NCBI GenBank assembly: GCA_017532145.1
Contig: JAFXJR010000024.1
Span: 1-45,295, forward strand
Length of the DNA: 45,295 nt
Source: Lachnospiraceae bacterium
GTDB taxonomy: Bacteria; Bacillota; Clostridia; Lachnospirales; Lachnospiraceae
Direction: 5' to 3'
The translations under genes were made by a program, and so were the position numbers. Positions 35,087-45,295 of this stretch are shown here, one piece after another; position 1 is the first letter of the stretch; every line of letters starts with the position of its first letter. Below the pieces are notes generated by a model that ran no database searches, had not been told where the DNA came from, and saw nothing but the letters and a program-made list of their open reading frames with translations.

Positions 35087-35214
35087 TGAGAAAGTTTACA
35101 TTTATAAAATAAATATTAAAAAGCAGAATATACATAAAATTAAGTAAAATTAAGAAAATACGAGAAAATAAAAGATATAATGATTAATATAGATTTTAAT
35201 CTCTCTGACTATAG

Positions 35215-35243
35215 TTGCAAACCTTTGCATATAAATCTAATAT
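35215..35243 (+). promoter_or_regulatory. groESL promoter
   Basis: TTGCAA (35215-35220), a 17-nt spacer and TAATAT (35238-35243). The start of transcription would fall near 35250, just before the CIRCE operator. Confidence 0.7.
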
Positions 35244-35255
35244 ATGTGTTAGTAA

Positions 35256-35282
35256 TTAGCACTCAACGATAAAGAGTGCTAA
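35256..35282. promoter_or_regulatory. CIRCE operator (HrcA binding site)
   Basis: A perfect TTAGCACTC-N9-GAGTGCTAA element. It is the known binding site of the HrcA repressor, which controls groESL and dnaK operons in Firmicutes. Located between promoter and groES, it implies heat-shock control of groES-groEL. hrcA itself is not in the window. Confidence 0.97.
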
Positions 35283-35330
35283 TAAAAGAAGATAAAAGTA
35301 AGCTTTATATAGGATAAGGAGGCATTTGAA

Positions 35331-35615
35331 ATGAAATTAGTACCATTGGGTGACAGAGTTGTATTGAAAAAGCTGGTGGCAGAAGAGACCACCAAGTCAG
35401 GTATTGTTCTTCCCGGACAGAACAAGGAGAAGCCCCAGCAGGCAGAGGTAGTTGCCGTGGGTCCCGGAGGAGTCGTAGATGGCAAAGAAGTAAAGATGGA
35501 AGTAAAGGTAGGAGACCAGGTAATCTATTCCAAGTATGCAGGAAGCGATGTGGAAATGGATGAGGAAAAATTTATTATTGTCAAGCAGAATGATATTCTG
35601 GCAATCATTCAGTAA
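35331..35615 (+). CDS. groES: Co-chaperonin GroES
   Basis: A 94-residue GroES: KLVPLGDRVVLKKL at the start, mobile-loop region EETTKSGIVLPGQNKEKPQ, AEVVAVGPGG, and VGDQVIYSKYAGSDVEMDEEKFIIVKQ (given here in shortened form). It caps GroEL for protein folding in the cytosol. It starts after ATAAGGAGG and is followed by groEL after 84 bp, in the normal groESL order. The last codons (ATC ATT CAG TAA) lie beside or within a remnant of the dispersed repeat. Confidence 0.98.
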   Translation: MKLVPLGDRVVLKKLVAEETTKSGIVLPGQNKEKPQQAEVVAVGPGGVVDGKEVKMEVKVGDQVIYSKYAGSDVEMDEEKFIIVKQNDILAIIQ

Positions 35616-35625
35616 TGGATGAAAC

Positions 35626-35662
35626 GTAGTGGCATAGTAACTGTGAGGGTACTGAGCAGTTA
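35626..35662. repeat. Partial dispersed palindromic element, copy R7
   Basis: GTAGTGG...GTGAGGGTACTGAGCAGTTA equals the right half of the R-family. The left half, with the inner hairpin, is missing; TCATTCAGTA over the groES stop may be a decayed left arm. It lies inside the groES-groEL spacer and is therefore transcribed with the operon. Confidence 0.65.
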
Positions 35663-35669
35663 TGATTAG

Positions 35670-37319
<1,650 letters not shown>

Positions 37320-37365
37320 TTTTTACTAAATCAGTAGTTAAGAATATAGTAAAATTAAAAAAAGT

Positions 37366-37412
37366 AACGGCTGTGGAAATAAAAATTTCTGCAGCTGTTT
37401 TACTATTTTTAC
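37366..37412 (+). terminator. Intrinsic terminator after groEL
   Basis: AACGGCTGTGGAAAT (37366-37380) pairs with ATTTCTGCAGCTGTT (37385-37399) with few mismatches, followed by TTTACTATTTTT. Confidence 0.8.
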
Positions 37413-37479
37413 CAGTAATAGCAATTTATTTTGATTATTATAGGTGAAATCTACTATAATATTGGGAGGTAGTATACAT

Positions 37480-37540
37480 ATATTTACAAAAAATATGGAA
37501 TAAAAAACAGCAATTTACATAAAATTTACAAAATTTACAT
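37480..37540 (+). repeat. TTTACA direct repeats upstream of chemoreceptor
   Basis: Four ATTTACA units: near 37482, then at 37512-37520, 37523-37530 and 37532-37540, the last three spaced 9-11 bp. They lie just upstream of a predicted promoter. Possibly binding sites for a regulator, possibly low-complexity AT sequence. Confidence 0.4.
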
Positions 37541-37547
37541 AAATATC

Positions 37548-37576
37548 TTCATTTTTTCAAAAAAATAGACTATAAT
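37548..37576 (+). promoter_or_regulatory. Predicted promoter of the first chemoreceptor gene
   Basis: A perfect -10 TATAAT (37571-37576) with a weak -35 TTCATT (37548-37553) at 17-nt spacing. It gives a leader of roughly 170 nt before the ATG, in which I see no structured element. Confidence 0.5.
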
Positions 37577-37755
37577 GTTACACAGAGTCACTGAAATAGT
37601 GTGTTTATACAATGATAAAAATACAAAAAGAAATCAATCTATTTCAGGGAGAGGAAAGGATAAATAGTATAATATTTGGAGGGAGCTGATGAGAAAGGAA
37701 TAGATTACAGAAACACGTATTCAGATAAATAAAATTCAGAGAGGGGAGACACGCC

Positions 37756-39459
37756 ATGGAGAGAAAGAAAAGAGTAGGACTTGAGAAACGGATGTTTAGA
37801 GCCAGTACACAGATGGAGATTATTTTAGGGGTTTCTGCTGTTTTGGCTATTGCTGCATTATTTTTATGGTCATATGCTTATGAGTATGCGATGCAATATT
37901 ATGGATTTTCACAGGGAGATATAGGAAAGGCGATGGCTTCCCTGGCAGAGACAAGAAGTTATTTGCGGGCTGCCATAGGCTATGAAAATCAGGAGGAAAT
38001 TGAAAAACTAAGCCAAAACTATGAACGATATAAGAGTGCCTTTGATGAGCATATGGAAGAAGTGGAAAAGGCCATGGTGACCAATGAGGGCAAAGCCCTT
38101 TACCAGGAAATTCAAAGTCAGCTGAATGGTTACTGGCAGCTTAGTGACGAAATTCTGGCTCAGGGTATACAGCAGGATACTGCAATAAGAGAAGCTGCTC
38201 AGCTCAGAGCCTTTGAGGAACTGACAAGCGCTTATGAAGCACTGCGTTCCTCCATTACTGAGCTGATGGATTTGAATATGGAAAAAGGAGACGAAACCCA
38301 TGATATGATGGGAGTAGCCAAGGGGATTATGTTGCTTTTAATGATGGCAATTGTGGTTACTGCTATAGTGGTAGGAGCATTGATTGCCGGAAAGCTTTCT
38401 AAAGGAATTGTACAGCCTTTGCACGGTTTGGGAGAACGTCTGGATGAATTTTCCAGAGGAAATTTTGAAAAGGAATTTCCGCAGATTCATACAGGAGACG
38501 AAATTGAGGCGATTGTTACAGACTGTAAAAGGATGGCAGAAAATCTGAGCAGTATCATTATAGATGCAGAAAATGTATTGGGAGAGATGGCAAGGGGTAA
38601 TTTTTCTGTGGATTCTGCTTATGAAGAAAAGTATGAGGGAGACCTTCAAAATCTGCTGGTGGCCATGCGGCAGGTGAAGGGAGAATTAAATAGTGTACTG
38701 AAGCAGATTGATGATGCCTGTGAAGAAGTACGGGCAGGTGTGGGAGAACTGGCAAAGAGTGCTCAGGAGCTGGCAGAGGGTGCCAGTGAACAGGCCAGTG
38801 CAGTAGAAGAACTGGTGGCTACAGTAGAAAATGTAGTGGTAATTGCTGAAGAAAATACAAAAAATGCACAGATGGCAGCAGGGATGGCCAGAGATTCAGA
38901 AAAGAGTGCAAGCAGAAGCCGTAATGACATGTCTGAACTGAATCATGCGATGGAAAGTATTACCGCTACCTCCAGAGAAATTGAAAAGATTATCGTAGCG
39001 ATTGAGGATATTGCTTCCCAGACGAATCTATTATCCTTAAATGCATCTATTGAAGCGGCCAGGGCAGGAGAGGCAGGAAGAGGTTTTGCCGTAGTGGCAG
39101 ACCAGATTGGAAAGCTGGCAGCTGATAGTGCCAGGTCTGCTGTAATCACCAAAGAATTGATTGGCAATGCAATAGATGAGGTAAACCGAGGCAATCAGAT
39201 AGTGGAAGCCACTACTTTGGTCATTGATGAGGTTTTAAGTAATATGCAGGTCTTTGCAGAGGCTGCTTTGGGTTCTGCTGAAACCTCCAAGACACAGCTG
39301 GAGCTGATGGAACAGATGAAGCTGGGTGTGGATCAGATTGCTATGGTGGTTCAAAATAATTCTGCAACGGCTGAGGAAACCTCTGCGGTTAGTGAAGAAC
39401 TGGCAGCTCAGGCTACCTCCTTAAGGGATATGGTGGGTAGATTTAAGCTACATAAATGA
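37756..39459 (+). CDS. Methyl-accepting chemotaxis protein
   Basis: A 567-residue receptor. TM1 is at about 22-40, followed by an extracytoplasmic helical domain of about 150 residues, TM2 at about 190-212, and a HAMP region ([20 protein letters not shown]) with a second HAMP-like stretch. The cytoplasmic signalling domain carries the highly conserved hairpin tip [20 protein letters not shown] and [11 protein letters not shown]. Ligand unknown. Receptors of this type control CheA/CheY. No flagellar or che gene is nearby. GGGGAG precedes the ATG. The ArAE-like gene follows after 40 bp and may be in the same transcript. Confidence 0.95.
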   Translation: MERKKRVGLEKRMFRASTQMEIILGVSAVLAIAALFLWSYAYEYAMQYYGFSQGDIGKAMASLAETRSYLRAAIGYENQEEIEKLSQNYERYKSAFDEHMEEVEKAMVTNEGKALYQEIQSQLNGYWQLSDEILAQGIQQDTAIREAAQLRAFEELTSAYEALRSSITELMDLNMEKGDETHDMMGVAKGIMLLLMMAIVVTAIVVGALIAGKLSKGIVQPLHGLGERLDEFSRGNFEKEFPQIHTGDEIEAIVTDCKRMAENLSSIIIDAENVLGEMARGNFSVDSAYEEKYEGDLQNLLVAMRQVKGELNSVLKQIDDACEEVRAGVGELAKSAQELAEGASEQASAVEELVATVENVVVIAEENTKNAQMAAGMARDSEKSASRSRNDMSELNHAMESITATSREIEKIIVAIEDIASQTNLLSLNASIEAARAGEAGRGFAVVADQIGKLAADSARSAVITKELIGNAIDEVNRGNQIVEATTLVIDEVLSNMQVFAEAALGSAETSKTQLELMEQMKLGVDQIAMVVQNNSATAEETSAVSEELAAQATSLRDMVGRFKLHK

Positions 39460-39499
39460 TAAGTATATTAAGAGGAGGGTTAGGAAAAGAGGTATAGAA

Positions 39500-40483
39500 A
39501 TGATGGTGGTAAATACAATAAAGATAGCAGGAACTGCCATTTTGTCCATTCTGTTGGCAGAACTGTTAAGGATGGAGTTTTCCGTATCTGCAGGTATTAT
39601 AGCCATATTGACTATACAGCCTACAAAAAAAGAGACAATCCGGACTGCTGCGGGAAGGCTGCTGGCCTTCCTCAGTGCTTTGGTCATTGCTTTTGGAAGC
39701 TTCCGGCTGCTGGGATGCAGTTTGGAAGGCTTTTTACTGTATCTGGCTATTTTTATCCTGTTGTGCCAGTGGTTAGGCTGGTATAGTTCTATGGCGATGA
39801 ATTCGGTATTGATTTCTCATTTCCTGACTTGGGAACGTATGGATTCTGCTGCGGTTATCAATGAAATCTTACTCTTTGCTATTGGAGTAGGTATGGGAGT
39901 GTTAGTCAATCTACATCTGCATAAGGATGTGGATTATATAGAAGAACTAAAGGCAGCAACAGATGAACGGATTCGTCGAATCCTCTATCGGATGGCAGAA
40001 CGGATTTTAGATAAGGAGATTTCGGATTACCGGGGGGAATGTTTTGTGGATTTAAGAGCTTCCATCAGAAAGGCAGCAGGAATTGCAGAAGCAAATTTTA
40101 ATAATCAATTTGGAAGCAGTGACGTTTATGATAAGGAATATATTCATATGAGAGAGGAACAGTGCCAGATTTTATATGAAATGTATAAAAATGTTAGAAC
40201 CATAAAAACCACACCGATTACCGCAGGGCAGATTTCTGGATTTTTCAGGGAGATTGCCGGTTCTTATGATAAAGATAATACAGGCAGGGAGCTGCTGGTA
40301 CAATTTAAGAAGTTGGAACAGGAGATGAAAGGATTACCACTGCCGGCTGACAGAGAGGAGTTTGAGGATCGGGCAAAGCTCTTTGCCCTTCTTGGGTCGA
40401 TAGAAGAATTTTTGCTGTTAAAGCTGAAATTTATGGAAAAATATGTGGAAAATGGCAGAGAGAAAAAGAAGGAAGGATTGTAG
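39500..40483 (+). CDS. Aromatic acid exporter family protein (ArAE/DUF939)
   Basis: A 327-residue membrane protein. The N-terminal half has about five hydrophobic segments (residues about 8-150) with the family-typical GIIAILTIQPTKKETIRTA. The C-terminal half is a soluble helical domain (ArAE_1_C-like, residues about 155-320). The family is named after aromatic carboxylate exporters, but the function of the DUF939 branch is unknown. It follows the chemoreceptor closely and is closed by a terminator. Confidence 0.82.
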   Translation: MMVVNTIKIAGTAILSILLAELLRMEFSVSAGIIAILTIQPTKKETIRTAAGRLLAFLSALVIAFGSFRLLGCSLEGFLLYLAIFILLCQWLGWYSSMAMNSVLISHFLTWERMDSAAVINEILLFAIGVGMGVLVNLHLHKDVDYIEELKAATDERIRRILYRMAERILDKEISDYRGECFVDLRASIRKAAGIAEANFNNQFGSSDVYDKEYIHMREEQCQILYEMYKNVRTIKTTPITAGQISGFFREIAGSYDKDNTGRELLVQFKKLEQEMKGLPLPADREEFEDRAKLFALLGSIEEFLLLKLKFMEKYVENGREKKKEGL

Positions 40484-40505
40484 TAGAGCAAACCTTCTTT
40501 TTTTT
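40473..40505 (+). terminator. Intrinsic terminator after the ArAE-like gene
   Basis: AAGGATTG (40473-40480) pairs with CAAACCTT (40489-40496) with one mismatch, followed by CTTTTTTTTTG. The stem overlaps the end of the coding region. Confidence 0.75.
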
Positions 40506-40737
40506 GTATAACTTATTTAAAAATTTTTGGGTAAAAGATAGGGAAGATTTTGTATTTTGCACTAATATGACAAAAAATAAGGCAGATTTTATCTTTCTTT
40601 ATAAAAAAAGATAAGATAGAGATATTCTAACAAATTATTTTTCAGTATATTATCATATGGGATGAAAAGAGCAGGAGCTTCCTTCACCACCTAAAGGTAG
40701 TCGTTTCTGCCTATAACAAACGAAAGGATTTTTATTT

Positions 40738-41703
40738 ATGAAAAAAAGAATTTTTATGTATCTATTGGTCAGCAGCTTTTTTCTGCAATCACCAGTAGGT
40801 TTGTGGGAACAGGGCAACCATAGTCTTTCCGTATTGGCTGCAGAGACGGCATTATCAGGCTCAGGAATCAGTAATATGTTTGGTCATACTGATGGAGAAC
40901 ATGATAACAATACTTGGGTTTTTGTAGGTGGTAAGGATGTGGCAGGCAGTTTTGACCGTATTCGTGGAGCCAGAACCTATATTGGACATTTTGAAGAGTA
41001 TATCAGAGGAACCAAGTATGACAACAATGGTGTGGATTCCTTAAATGGCAGACAACGTTATACTATCAACAGGGGCAGAGAAGGGATGACACTGGATCAG
41101 ATTGTCAATGATTATGACAGCTTAATTAGAGCATATGATCCCAAGGCGGCAGTCTATCTGGTATCGCCTGAGGATTATACAACGGCTGACTTAGAGAATT
41201 TTAAGATAAAGCTCAAGGCATTTATTGACCAGTCTCTTGTTTTAAGAGAGGGAAAGGGATTTGCCATTATCCAAAAGCCCTTTCAGACAGCAGATGCAGA
41301 GATGAATATAAGGATAGAGAACTTTGCTGCTGCAGTGGATGAAGTAGTGGCGGGATATACTCAAGATAAAGATTCTTATAGTAGAATTTTGGTGGTGGAT
41401 CATAAGGAACAGACAGCTGCCACAGCAAATACCAGTTGGGAAACTACCAAGCTGAATCCGGATGGCTCTCTGAATGCAGCCGGACATCTTGAGCTGGCAG
41501 AAGCTGTCTATGGAGGAACGGAAACCAACTGGCCCTCCAAGCGACCAAATATGCTTTTAAGGCTGACGGAGGCAGAACAGCCACAGGAATATATAAAAGA
41601 GTTACCTCTTGTAACTGCGGGAGAAGACAGTCTGCAGGTGACTATTCAGGAAGGCATAAGCAGTAGCTGGAGGTATGAAGTAGATTACCGGCAAGCCAAA
41701 TGA
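40738..41703 (+). CDS. Secreted SGNH-like protein that lost its SLH anchor
   Basis: A 321-residue exported protein. A signal peptide (KKR, hydrophobic core) is followed by mature sequence beginning near ETALSGSG. The segment NTWVFVGGKDVAGSFDRIRGA and the later VVDHKEQT and GSLNAAGHLELAEAVYG fit SGNH-hydrolase-like domains found in clostridial SLH proteins, although GDS is replaced by GGK, so catalysis is uncertain. The frame stops at 41701-41703, but an out-of-frame SLH tail follows at once (listed separately). The gene therefore looks truncated by deletion or frameshift and the product would be secreted, not wall-bound. Confidence 0.7.
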   Translation: MKKRIFMYLLVSSFFLQSPVGLWEQGNHSLSVLAAETALSGSGISNMFGHTDGEHDNNTWVFVGGKDVAGSFDRIRGARTYIGHFEEYIRGTKYDNNGVDSLNGRQRYTINRGREGMTLDQIVNDYDSLIRAYDPKAAVYLVSPEDYTTADLENFKIKLKAFIDQSLVLREGKGFAIIQKPFQTADAEMNIRIENFAAAVDEVVAGYTQDKDSYSRILVVDHKEQTAATANTSWETTKLNPDGSLNAAGHLELAEAVYGGTETNWPSKRPNMLLRLTEAEQPQEYIKELPLVTAGEDSLQVTIQEGISSSWRYEVDYRQAK

Positions 41704-41803
41704 TGAGGCAAAGACCTCCTTCCGTATGGACCCTCAGGGGGAGGCTACCCGGGCAGAGTGTGCAGCCATGCTGACCCGTTTTGCTAACAAATATATAAAG
41801 TAA
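41684..41803 (+). pseudogene. Orphan SLH-domain C-terminus
   Basis: In frame 2, starting just after a TAG at 41681-41683, the sequence reads ITGKPNDEAKTSFRMDPQGE and continues TRAECAAMLTRFANKYIK to a TAA at 41801-41803. This is the end of a third SLH domain, matching ISGKPNGNGFYRLDPKGE of the large protein at 15100. The rest of the SLH region is absent, so about 150 residues of anchor were lost at a junction near 41681. Confidence 0.8.
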
Positions 41804-41828
41804 ATTTTTGAATATCAAAAGGATGACC

Positions 41829-41904
41829 GTCAGATGAAGTGTGACTCCATCTGACACAAGGAAATCCCTCACTCAGCGTCTGGTATGCTTGCAGTGGGGG
41901 ATTT
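41829..41904 (+). terminator. Two consecutive hairpins, second terminator-like
   Basis: GTCAGATG (41829-41836)/CATCTGAC (41848-41855) is a perfect first hairpin. AAATCCCTCACT (41862-41873)/AGTGGGGGATTT (41893-41904) is a second, with one mismatch and a CTTTG after it. Likely terminator of the SLH-SGNH gene. Confidence 0.65.
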
Positions 41905-42115
41905 CTTTGCCTCGGTTAAAAAGAGAATGAACAGACAGGAAATTGTTAATGAAATCAATAGGAAATGAAGGACTAAAGAAGGGAGAAAATATTCGAAATA
42001 TCAGCATAAAATATATTTTTAGGAACTAAAAAGACTTTGACGTTTGGTGATAAATGTGATATGCTTTACACAATATTACAGTTATGTGAAAACAGATGAA
42101 AAGGAGAGGTCGAAT

Positions 42116-43795
42116 ATGCTGAAGAACGTAGAAAAAATGAAATTAAAGAAGCGACTGGCCTACGGTTATACCACAGTAATTATGATGATGGTTATATCCT
42201 GTGTATGTGCCTTGATCGGTATGGGTGTGCTTAGGGTAACCTTCGATAATTATTTGAAGGGGGCTCAACAGGCAGATACCGCAGTGAAGAACTGCCGAAT
42301 CAATACCAATATTGCAGCAAGAAATTTAAGAGAAATGGTGTTGAATAATAATCCTGCCACTTATCCCAGCTACAGAGCCAAGATTGAGGAGAAGGTTTGG
42401 GAACTGGATGGCTTTTTAAGCAATTTAAAGAGTTCAAATGTTATTCCTCTGTCCGAGTATGAAAAGTATGAAGCTGTGATAGAAAGCTGGGGGACTATCG
42501 CTTTCAGTATTATGGATGAGGTGGAAAGCGGTAATGATAAGGTAGCTACCGAAAAGATGCTGAATGAATGTGCCCCGGCTTTGGATAATCTGATTTCTCT
42601 TTCCATGCAGATTGATAATGAGACAAATATCCTTAAACAGTCAGCTATTTCCACAAATAATATAGCAATGATAGTCAGTATGGTGTGTATTTTAGGTATT
42701 TTGTTGATTGCCTTCCTGATCGCCAGAACACTGGCTAACCGGGTTATTGCTTCGATTATCACTCCCATTCGTGAGATTGAACGGGTTGCAGGAGAGATGT
42801 CAGAGGGTAATTTACATAGCAAGATTAACTATGAATCTGAGGATGAAATTGGTTCTTTAGCAGACAGTCTCAGACAGTCTATTTCCACTCTTAGTCTTTA
42901 TATCGACGATATTGGCCGGATTATGAAGGAGTTTTCCACAGGAAACTTTAATGTGGAGGCTCGGGTGGAATGGCTGGGAGACTTTAAGGAGATTCGGAAT
43001 TCCTTCCGAGCCTTTGAAGACAGTATGTCACAGACGATTAAAGGAATCCAGAGTGTAGCCAATGAGGTAAAGAGTGGAGCAGAGCAGGTGGCAGAAAGCT
43101 CTACCGATTTAGCTCAGGGAGCAACAGACCAGGCAGGAGTGACCCAGGAACTGACGGCTACTTTGGAAAATGTATCTGAGCAGGTAGCACAGAATGCAGA
43201 AAATGCGAAGAAGATTAGTAAACAGGTCGACAATAACGGAGAAGCGATTATTCATAGTAATGAAAAGATGCGTGAAATGGTAGAGGCAATGAAGGAGATT
43301 AATGAATCCTCCCGGGAAATTAGTAAAATTATTGCTACGATTAATGATATTGCTTCTCAGACCAACCTGTTGGCATTAAATGCTTCTATCGAGGCAGCCA
43401 GAGCAGGAGAAGCGGGCAAGGGATTTGCCGTAGTGGCAGACCAGGTTTCTGTATTGGCTACACAGAGTGCAGATGCGGCTAAAGAGTCTACTGTACTGAT
43501 TGAAACATCGGTAAGAGCAGTAGAAAAGGGTATGGTAGTTGCCGATGAGACGGCAAGGCAGCTGGAAGAAATCGTAGCTTCCTCCAAGGTTGTGGCAGAG
43601 GAAGTAAATAAGGTAGCAGTGGCTCTGGAAGAACAGACAGAGGCTATTTTCCAGATTAACCAGGGAGTAGAGCAGATTAATGATGTGGTACAGACCAATT
43701 CGGCAACTTCCGAAGAATGTGCGGCATCCAGTCAAGAAATGAGCGGCCAGGCAGGCAGTTTGGAAGGATTAATCAGACGGTTTATCGTAAAATAA
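42116..43795 (+). CDS. Methyl-accepting chemotaxis protein
   Basis: A 559-residue receptor with TM1 (about 17-40), an extracytoplasmic four-helix-type domain of about 150 residues, TM2 (about 185-207), a HAMP domain ([21 protein letters not shown]) and a signalling domain with the hairpin tip [20 protein letters not shown]. It ends [21 protein letters not shown] without a CheR-tethering pentapeptide. The ATG at 42116 was chosen because AAGGAGAGG is 6 nt upstream; the frame extends back to 42044 without a ribosome site. It is related to the receptor at 37756 but clearly different in the sensor region. Ligand unknown. Confidence 0.95.
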   Translation: MLKNVEKMKLKKRLAYGYTTVIMMMVISCVCALIGMGVLRVTFDNYLKGAQQADTAVKNCRINTNIAARNLREMVLNNNPATYPSYRAKIEEKVWELDGFLSNLKSSNVIPLSEYEKYEAVIESWGTIAFSIMDEVESGNDKVATEKMLNECAPALDNLISLSMQIDNETNILKQSAISTNNIAMIVSMVCILGILLIAFLIARTLANRVIASIITPIREIERVAGEMSEGNLHSKINYESEDEIGSLADSLRQSISTLSLYIDDIGRIMKEFSTGNFNVEARVEWLGDFKEIRNSFRAFEDSMSQTIKGIQSVANEVKSGAEQVAESSTDLAQGATDQAGVTQELTATLENVSEQVAQNAENAKKISKQVDNNGEAIIHSNEKMREMVEAMKEINESSREISKIIATINDIASQTNLLALNASIEAARAGEAGKGFAVVADQVSVLATQSADAAKESTVLIETSVRAVEKGMVVADETARQLEEIVASSKVVAEEVNKVAVALEEQTEAIFQINQGVEQINDVVQTNSATSEECAASSQEMSGQAGSLEGLIRRFIVK

Positions 43796-43804
43796 GAAAA
43801 GAAG

Positions 43805-43837
43805 AAAAGACTGTGGGTATTCTTCCCACAGTCTTTT
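43805..43837 (+). terminator. Intrinsic terminator after the second chemoreceptor
   Basis: A perfect 13-bp stem AAAAGACTGTGGG (43805-43817)/CCCACAGTCTTTT (43825-43837) around the loop TATTCTT. Confidence 0.92.
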
Positions 43838-43863
43838 GCGTCAAAAGAGAAAGAAGGGATAAT

Positions 43864-44700
43864 ATGTTAACGATAGGAGCACATATGTCTATTGCCAAAG
43901 GACTGATTCAAACGGTGAAAAGGGCAGTAGAAATGCAGGCAAATACCATGCAGATATTCAGTAGGAATCCCAGAGGTTCCTCTTATACCTCTTATGAAAA
44001 AAGTGAAATCAAAGAGTTTCGTAGAGTACTGAAAGAAAATCATTTTGGACCAGTGCTGGCTCACGCTCCTTATACGATGAATTTAGCAGGCAGTGACAGA
44101 GTCTATGAATTTGCCTGTCAGGTAATCAGAGACGATATTATACGTATGGAAGAACTGGAAATCGACTACCTGGTGTTTCATCCCGGCAGTCATACAGGAA
44201 TAGGTACAGAGCAGGGAATCGACCGTATTGTGGCAGGATTGAATCAGGCGATAACCGGCAGTGAAAAGATTATGGTTCTTTTAGAAACCATGTCCGGGAA
44301 GGGGACAGAGATAGGGGTATCTTTTGAAGAATTAAAAGCTATCCGGGAGAGGGTCAGCCATCCGGAACGTATTGGTATCTGTCTGGATACCTGTCATATT
44401 TTTTCAGCAGGCTATGATATTGTAAACCATCTGGAACAGGTGTTGGAGGAATTTGACCAGATACTGGGCTTAGACCTTCTGAAAACAATCCACTTCAATG
44501 ACAGTATGATGGCTTTTGGCAGTAGAAAAGACAGGCATGCAGTGATTGGAGAAGGTCAGATTGGATGGGAGGCCTTAATGGCGATACTGATACATCCTAA
44601 GCTGAAAAGCCTGCCCTTTTATCTGGAAACCCCTCTGGATGATCAGGGACATAAGGAGGAGATTGCCCGGATTAAGGAAGATTACTATTCATATGTGTAA
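43864..44700 (+). CDS. nfo: Deoxyribonuclease IV (endonuclease IV)
   Basis: A 278-residue AP endonuclease of the Nfo family that cleaves 5' to abasic sites in base excision repair. The three-zinc site motifs are all present: [61 protein letters not shown] and YLETP. The ATG at 43864 was chosen because GAAGGG precedes it and the core begins LTIGAHMS; the frame runs back into the chemoreceptor gene only by chance. It is transcribed after a strong terminator, so probably from its own promoter. Confidence 0.95.
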   Translation: MLTIGAHMSIAKGLIQTVKRAVEMQANTMQIFSRNPRGSSYTSYEKSEIKEFRRVLKENHFGPVLAHAPYTMNLAGSDRVYEFACQVIRDDIIRMEELEIDYLVFHPGSHTGIGTEQGIDRIVAGLNQAITGSEKIMVLLETMSGKGTEIGVSFEELKAIRERVSHPERIGICLDTCHIFSAGYDIVNHLEQVLEEFDQILGLDLLKTIHFNDSMMAFGSRKDRHAVIGEGQIGWEALMAILIHPKLKSLPFYLETPLDDQGHKEEIARIKEDYYSYV

Positions 44701-45039
44701 GAAAGAGGCACGAAACGGTTAAATTAAACTTATATCTGCTTTACCAAAACAGCCATAATCGTTTTGTTTATGCTTTTGGTGCTGTCTGTATAAATGAATG
44801 GCTGATTTGGGATGAATATGATGTTATTCATCCTGAGCAGTCAGTTGTTTTGTGGATTTGGTTTCCCCATTTTTTCTTTCAGCTGCCGTAATTTGCACAG
44901 AGAAATATCTCCAAAAAAAAATGAAATGGTAAGTATTTCTCTATGAAATATGCTGATTATAAATAGCAAAATATGGATGAATTGTTATTTTTTTGTTAGT
45001 TAATGATAAAAATTGCTATTTTTTTGGAAATTTATGTGA
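44701..45039. other. Intergenic region
   Basis: About 340 bp without gene. It contains one perfect 8-bp hairpin, GGATGAAT (44810-44817)/ATTCATCC (44826-44833), without a T tract, and an AT-rich stretch before the promoter. No RNA motif was recognised. Confidence 0.5.
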
Positions 45040-45045
45040 TATAAT
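45037..45045 (+). promoter_or_regulatory. Extended -10 promoter of the last gene
   Basis: TGATATAAT fits the extended -10 consensus. It lies 55 bp before the ATG at 45101. No convincing -35 is present. Confidence 0.5.
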
Positions 45046-45100
45046 GGGAAAATCTGAATGTCAGCAGTAAATATAAAAACAGAAAGGAGTAGACAGCAGC

Positions 45101-45295
45101 ATGAAACAAAGATTTTGGAAGGTGGCGGCAGCGGCATTGTTTTTGACGGGACTGTGCGGGGCAGATGTACGTGCAGCAGACAATGGTTATTGGAAAACGA
45201 CGAATCCGCCGGTAATCTATGGTGCGACAGCAGTGACCTTGCCGGAAGGAACAGAGTTCAGCACAGATGATATCCGATTCCGTGTTTTTGCTAAA
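45101..45295 (+). CDS. Secreted protein, 3' truncated by window edge
   Basis: ATG 45101 follows GAAAGGAGT. The first 26 residues form a signal peptide (MKQRFWKVAAAALFLTGLCG, cut near VRAA-DN). The 65 visible residues end in VTLPEGTEFSTDDIRFRVFA, which resembles the beginning of an Ig-like beta-domain of clostridial surface proteins. The remainder lies outside the window, so the function is unknown. A different-frame ORF in the same span is a shadow. Confidence 0.75.
   Translation, partial: MKQRFWKVAAAALFLTGLCGADVRAADNGYWKTTNPPVIYGATAVTLPEGTEFSTDDIRFRVFAK

Noticed and set aside
40630-40737. Possible c-di-GMP riboswitch before the SGNH-SLH gene
   Set aside because: The conserved GEMM core is not present; left as ordinary leader.
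45058-45270. 70-codon frame at the right end
   Set aside because: Overlaps out of frame the better-supported secreted protein with a signal peptide and ribosome site.

Overview
The window looks like chromosome of an anaerobic, low-GC Firmicute, most likely a Lachnospiraceae member (Clostridia). Pointers are the AT-rich composition, strong AGGAGG ribosome sites, a CIRCE-controlled groESL operon, SLH-domain surface proteins, a YtrA-type GntR/ABC operon, a clostridial-style macro-domain protein and several methyl-accepting/GGDEF-like proteins. No rRNA, tRNA or CRISPR array is visible. The species cannot be fixed from the sequence alone.

Layout. 1-6.4 kb: 3' end of a peptidoglycan-binding protein, a minus-strand GntR-ABC operon with its promoter and probable operator, then ispF-GNAT and hflX. 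6.4-14.6 kb: an accessory cluster of a divergent XRE regulator, a frameshifted small protein, a NACHT-type STAND NTPase with helical repeats, a 689-residue protein I do not recognise, a Ser/Thr kinase, a membrane-anchored zinc metallopeptidase and a small helical protein. This is the best candidate for an undescribed system. 15.1-23.3 kb: a 1719-residue vWA/BIG2/SLH surface protein, a 27-residue membrane peptide ORF, and an MBOAT plus AlgJ/DHHW pair for surface polysaccharide O-acylation. 23.5-25.5 kb: a macro-domain protein with a vWA protein. 25.5-29.2 kb, minus strand: HAD phosphatase, PHP phosphoesterase, ABC-F ATPase. 29.4-35.0 kb: membrane glycerophosphodiesterase, AlbA/HATPase regulator, two unknown proteins, and two tandem GGDEF-like proteins with degenerate active sites. 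35.2-40.5 kb: groES-groEL, a chemotaxis receptor, an ArAE/DUF939 membrane protein. 40.7-45.3 kb: a truncated SLH-anchored SGNH-like protein, a second chemoreceptor, endonuclease IV, and the start of a secreted protein.

A dispersed family of 73-131 bp palindromic elements lies in at least six intergenic regions, with a seventh partial copy inside groESL. Ends are about TAACTGTTCAGTA...TACTGAACAGTTA, each full copy holds an inner hairpin, and five of six full copies are flanked by short AT-rich direct repeats. They behave like a non-autonomous MITE. One copy duplicated the extended -10 promoter box in front of ispF.

Functionally the window mixes housekeeping (isoprenoid precursor synthesis, ribosome-associated GTPases and ABC-F, chaperonin, DNA repair) with surface and signalling functions and one conflict-like NTPase/kinase/protease cluster. 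Function assignments come from motifs read by eye, with no database search.
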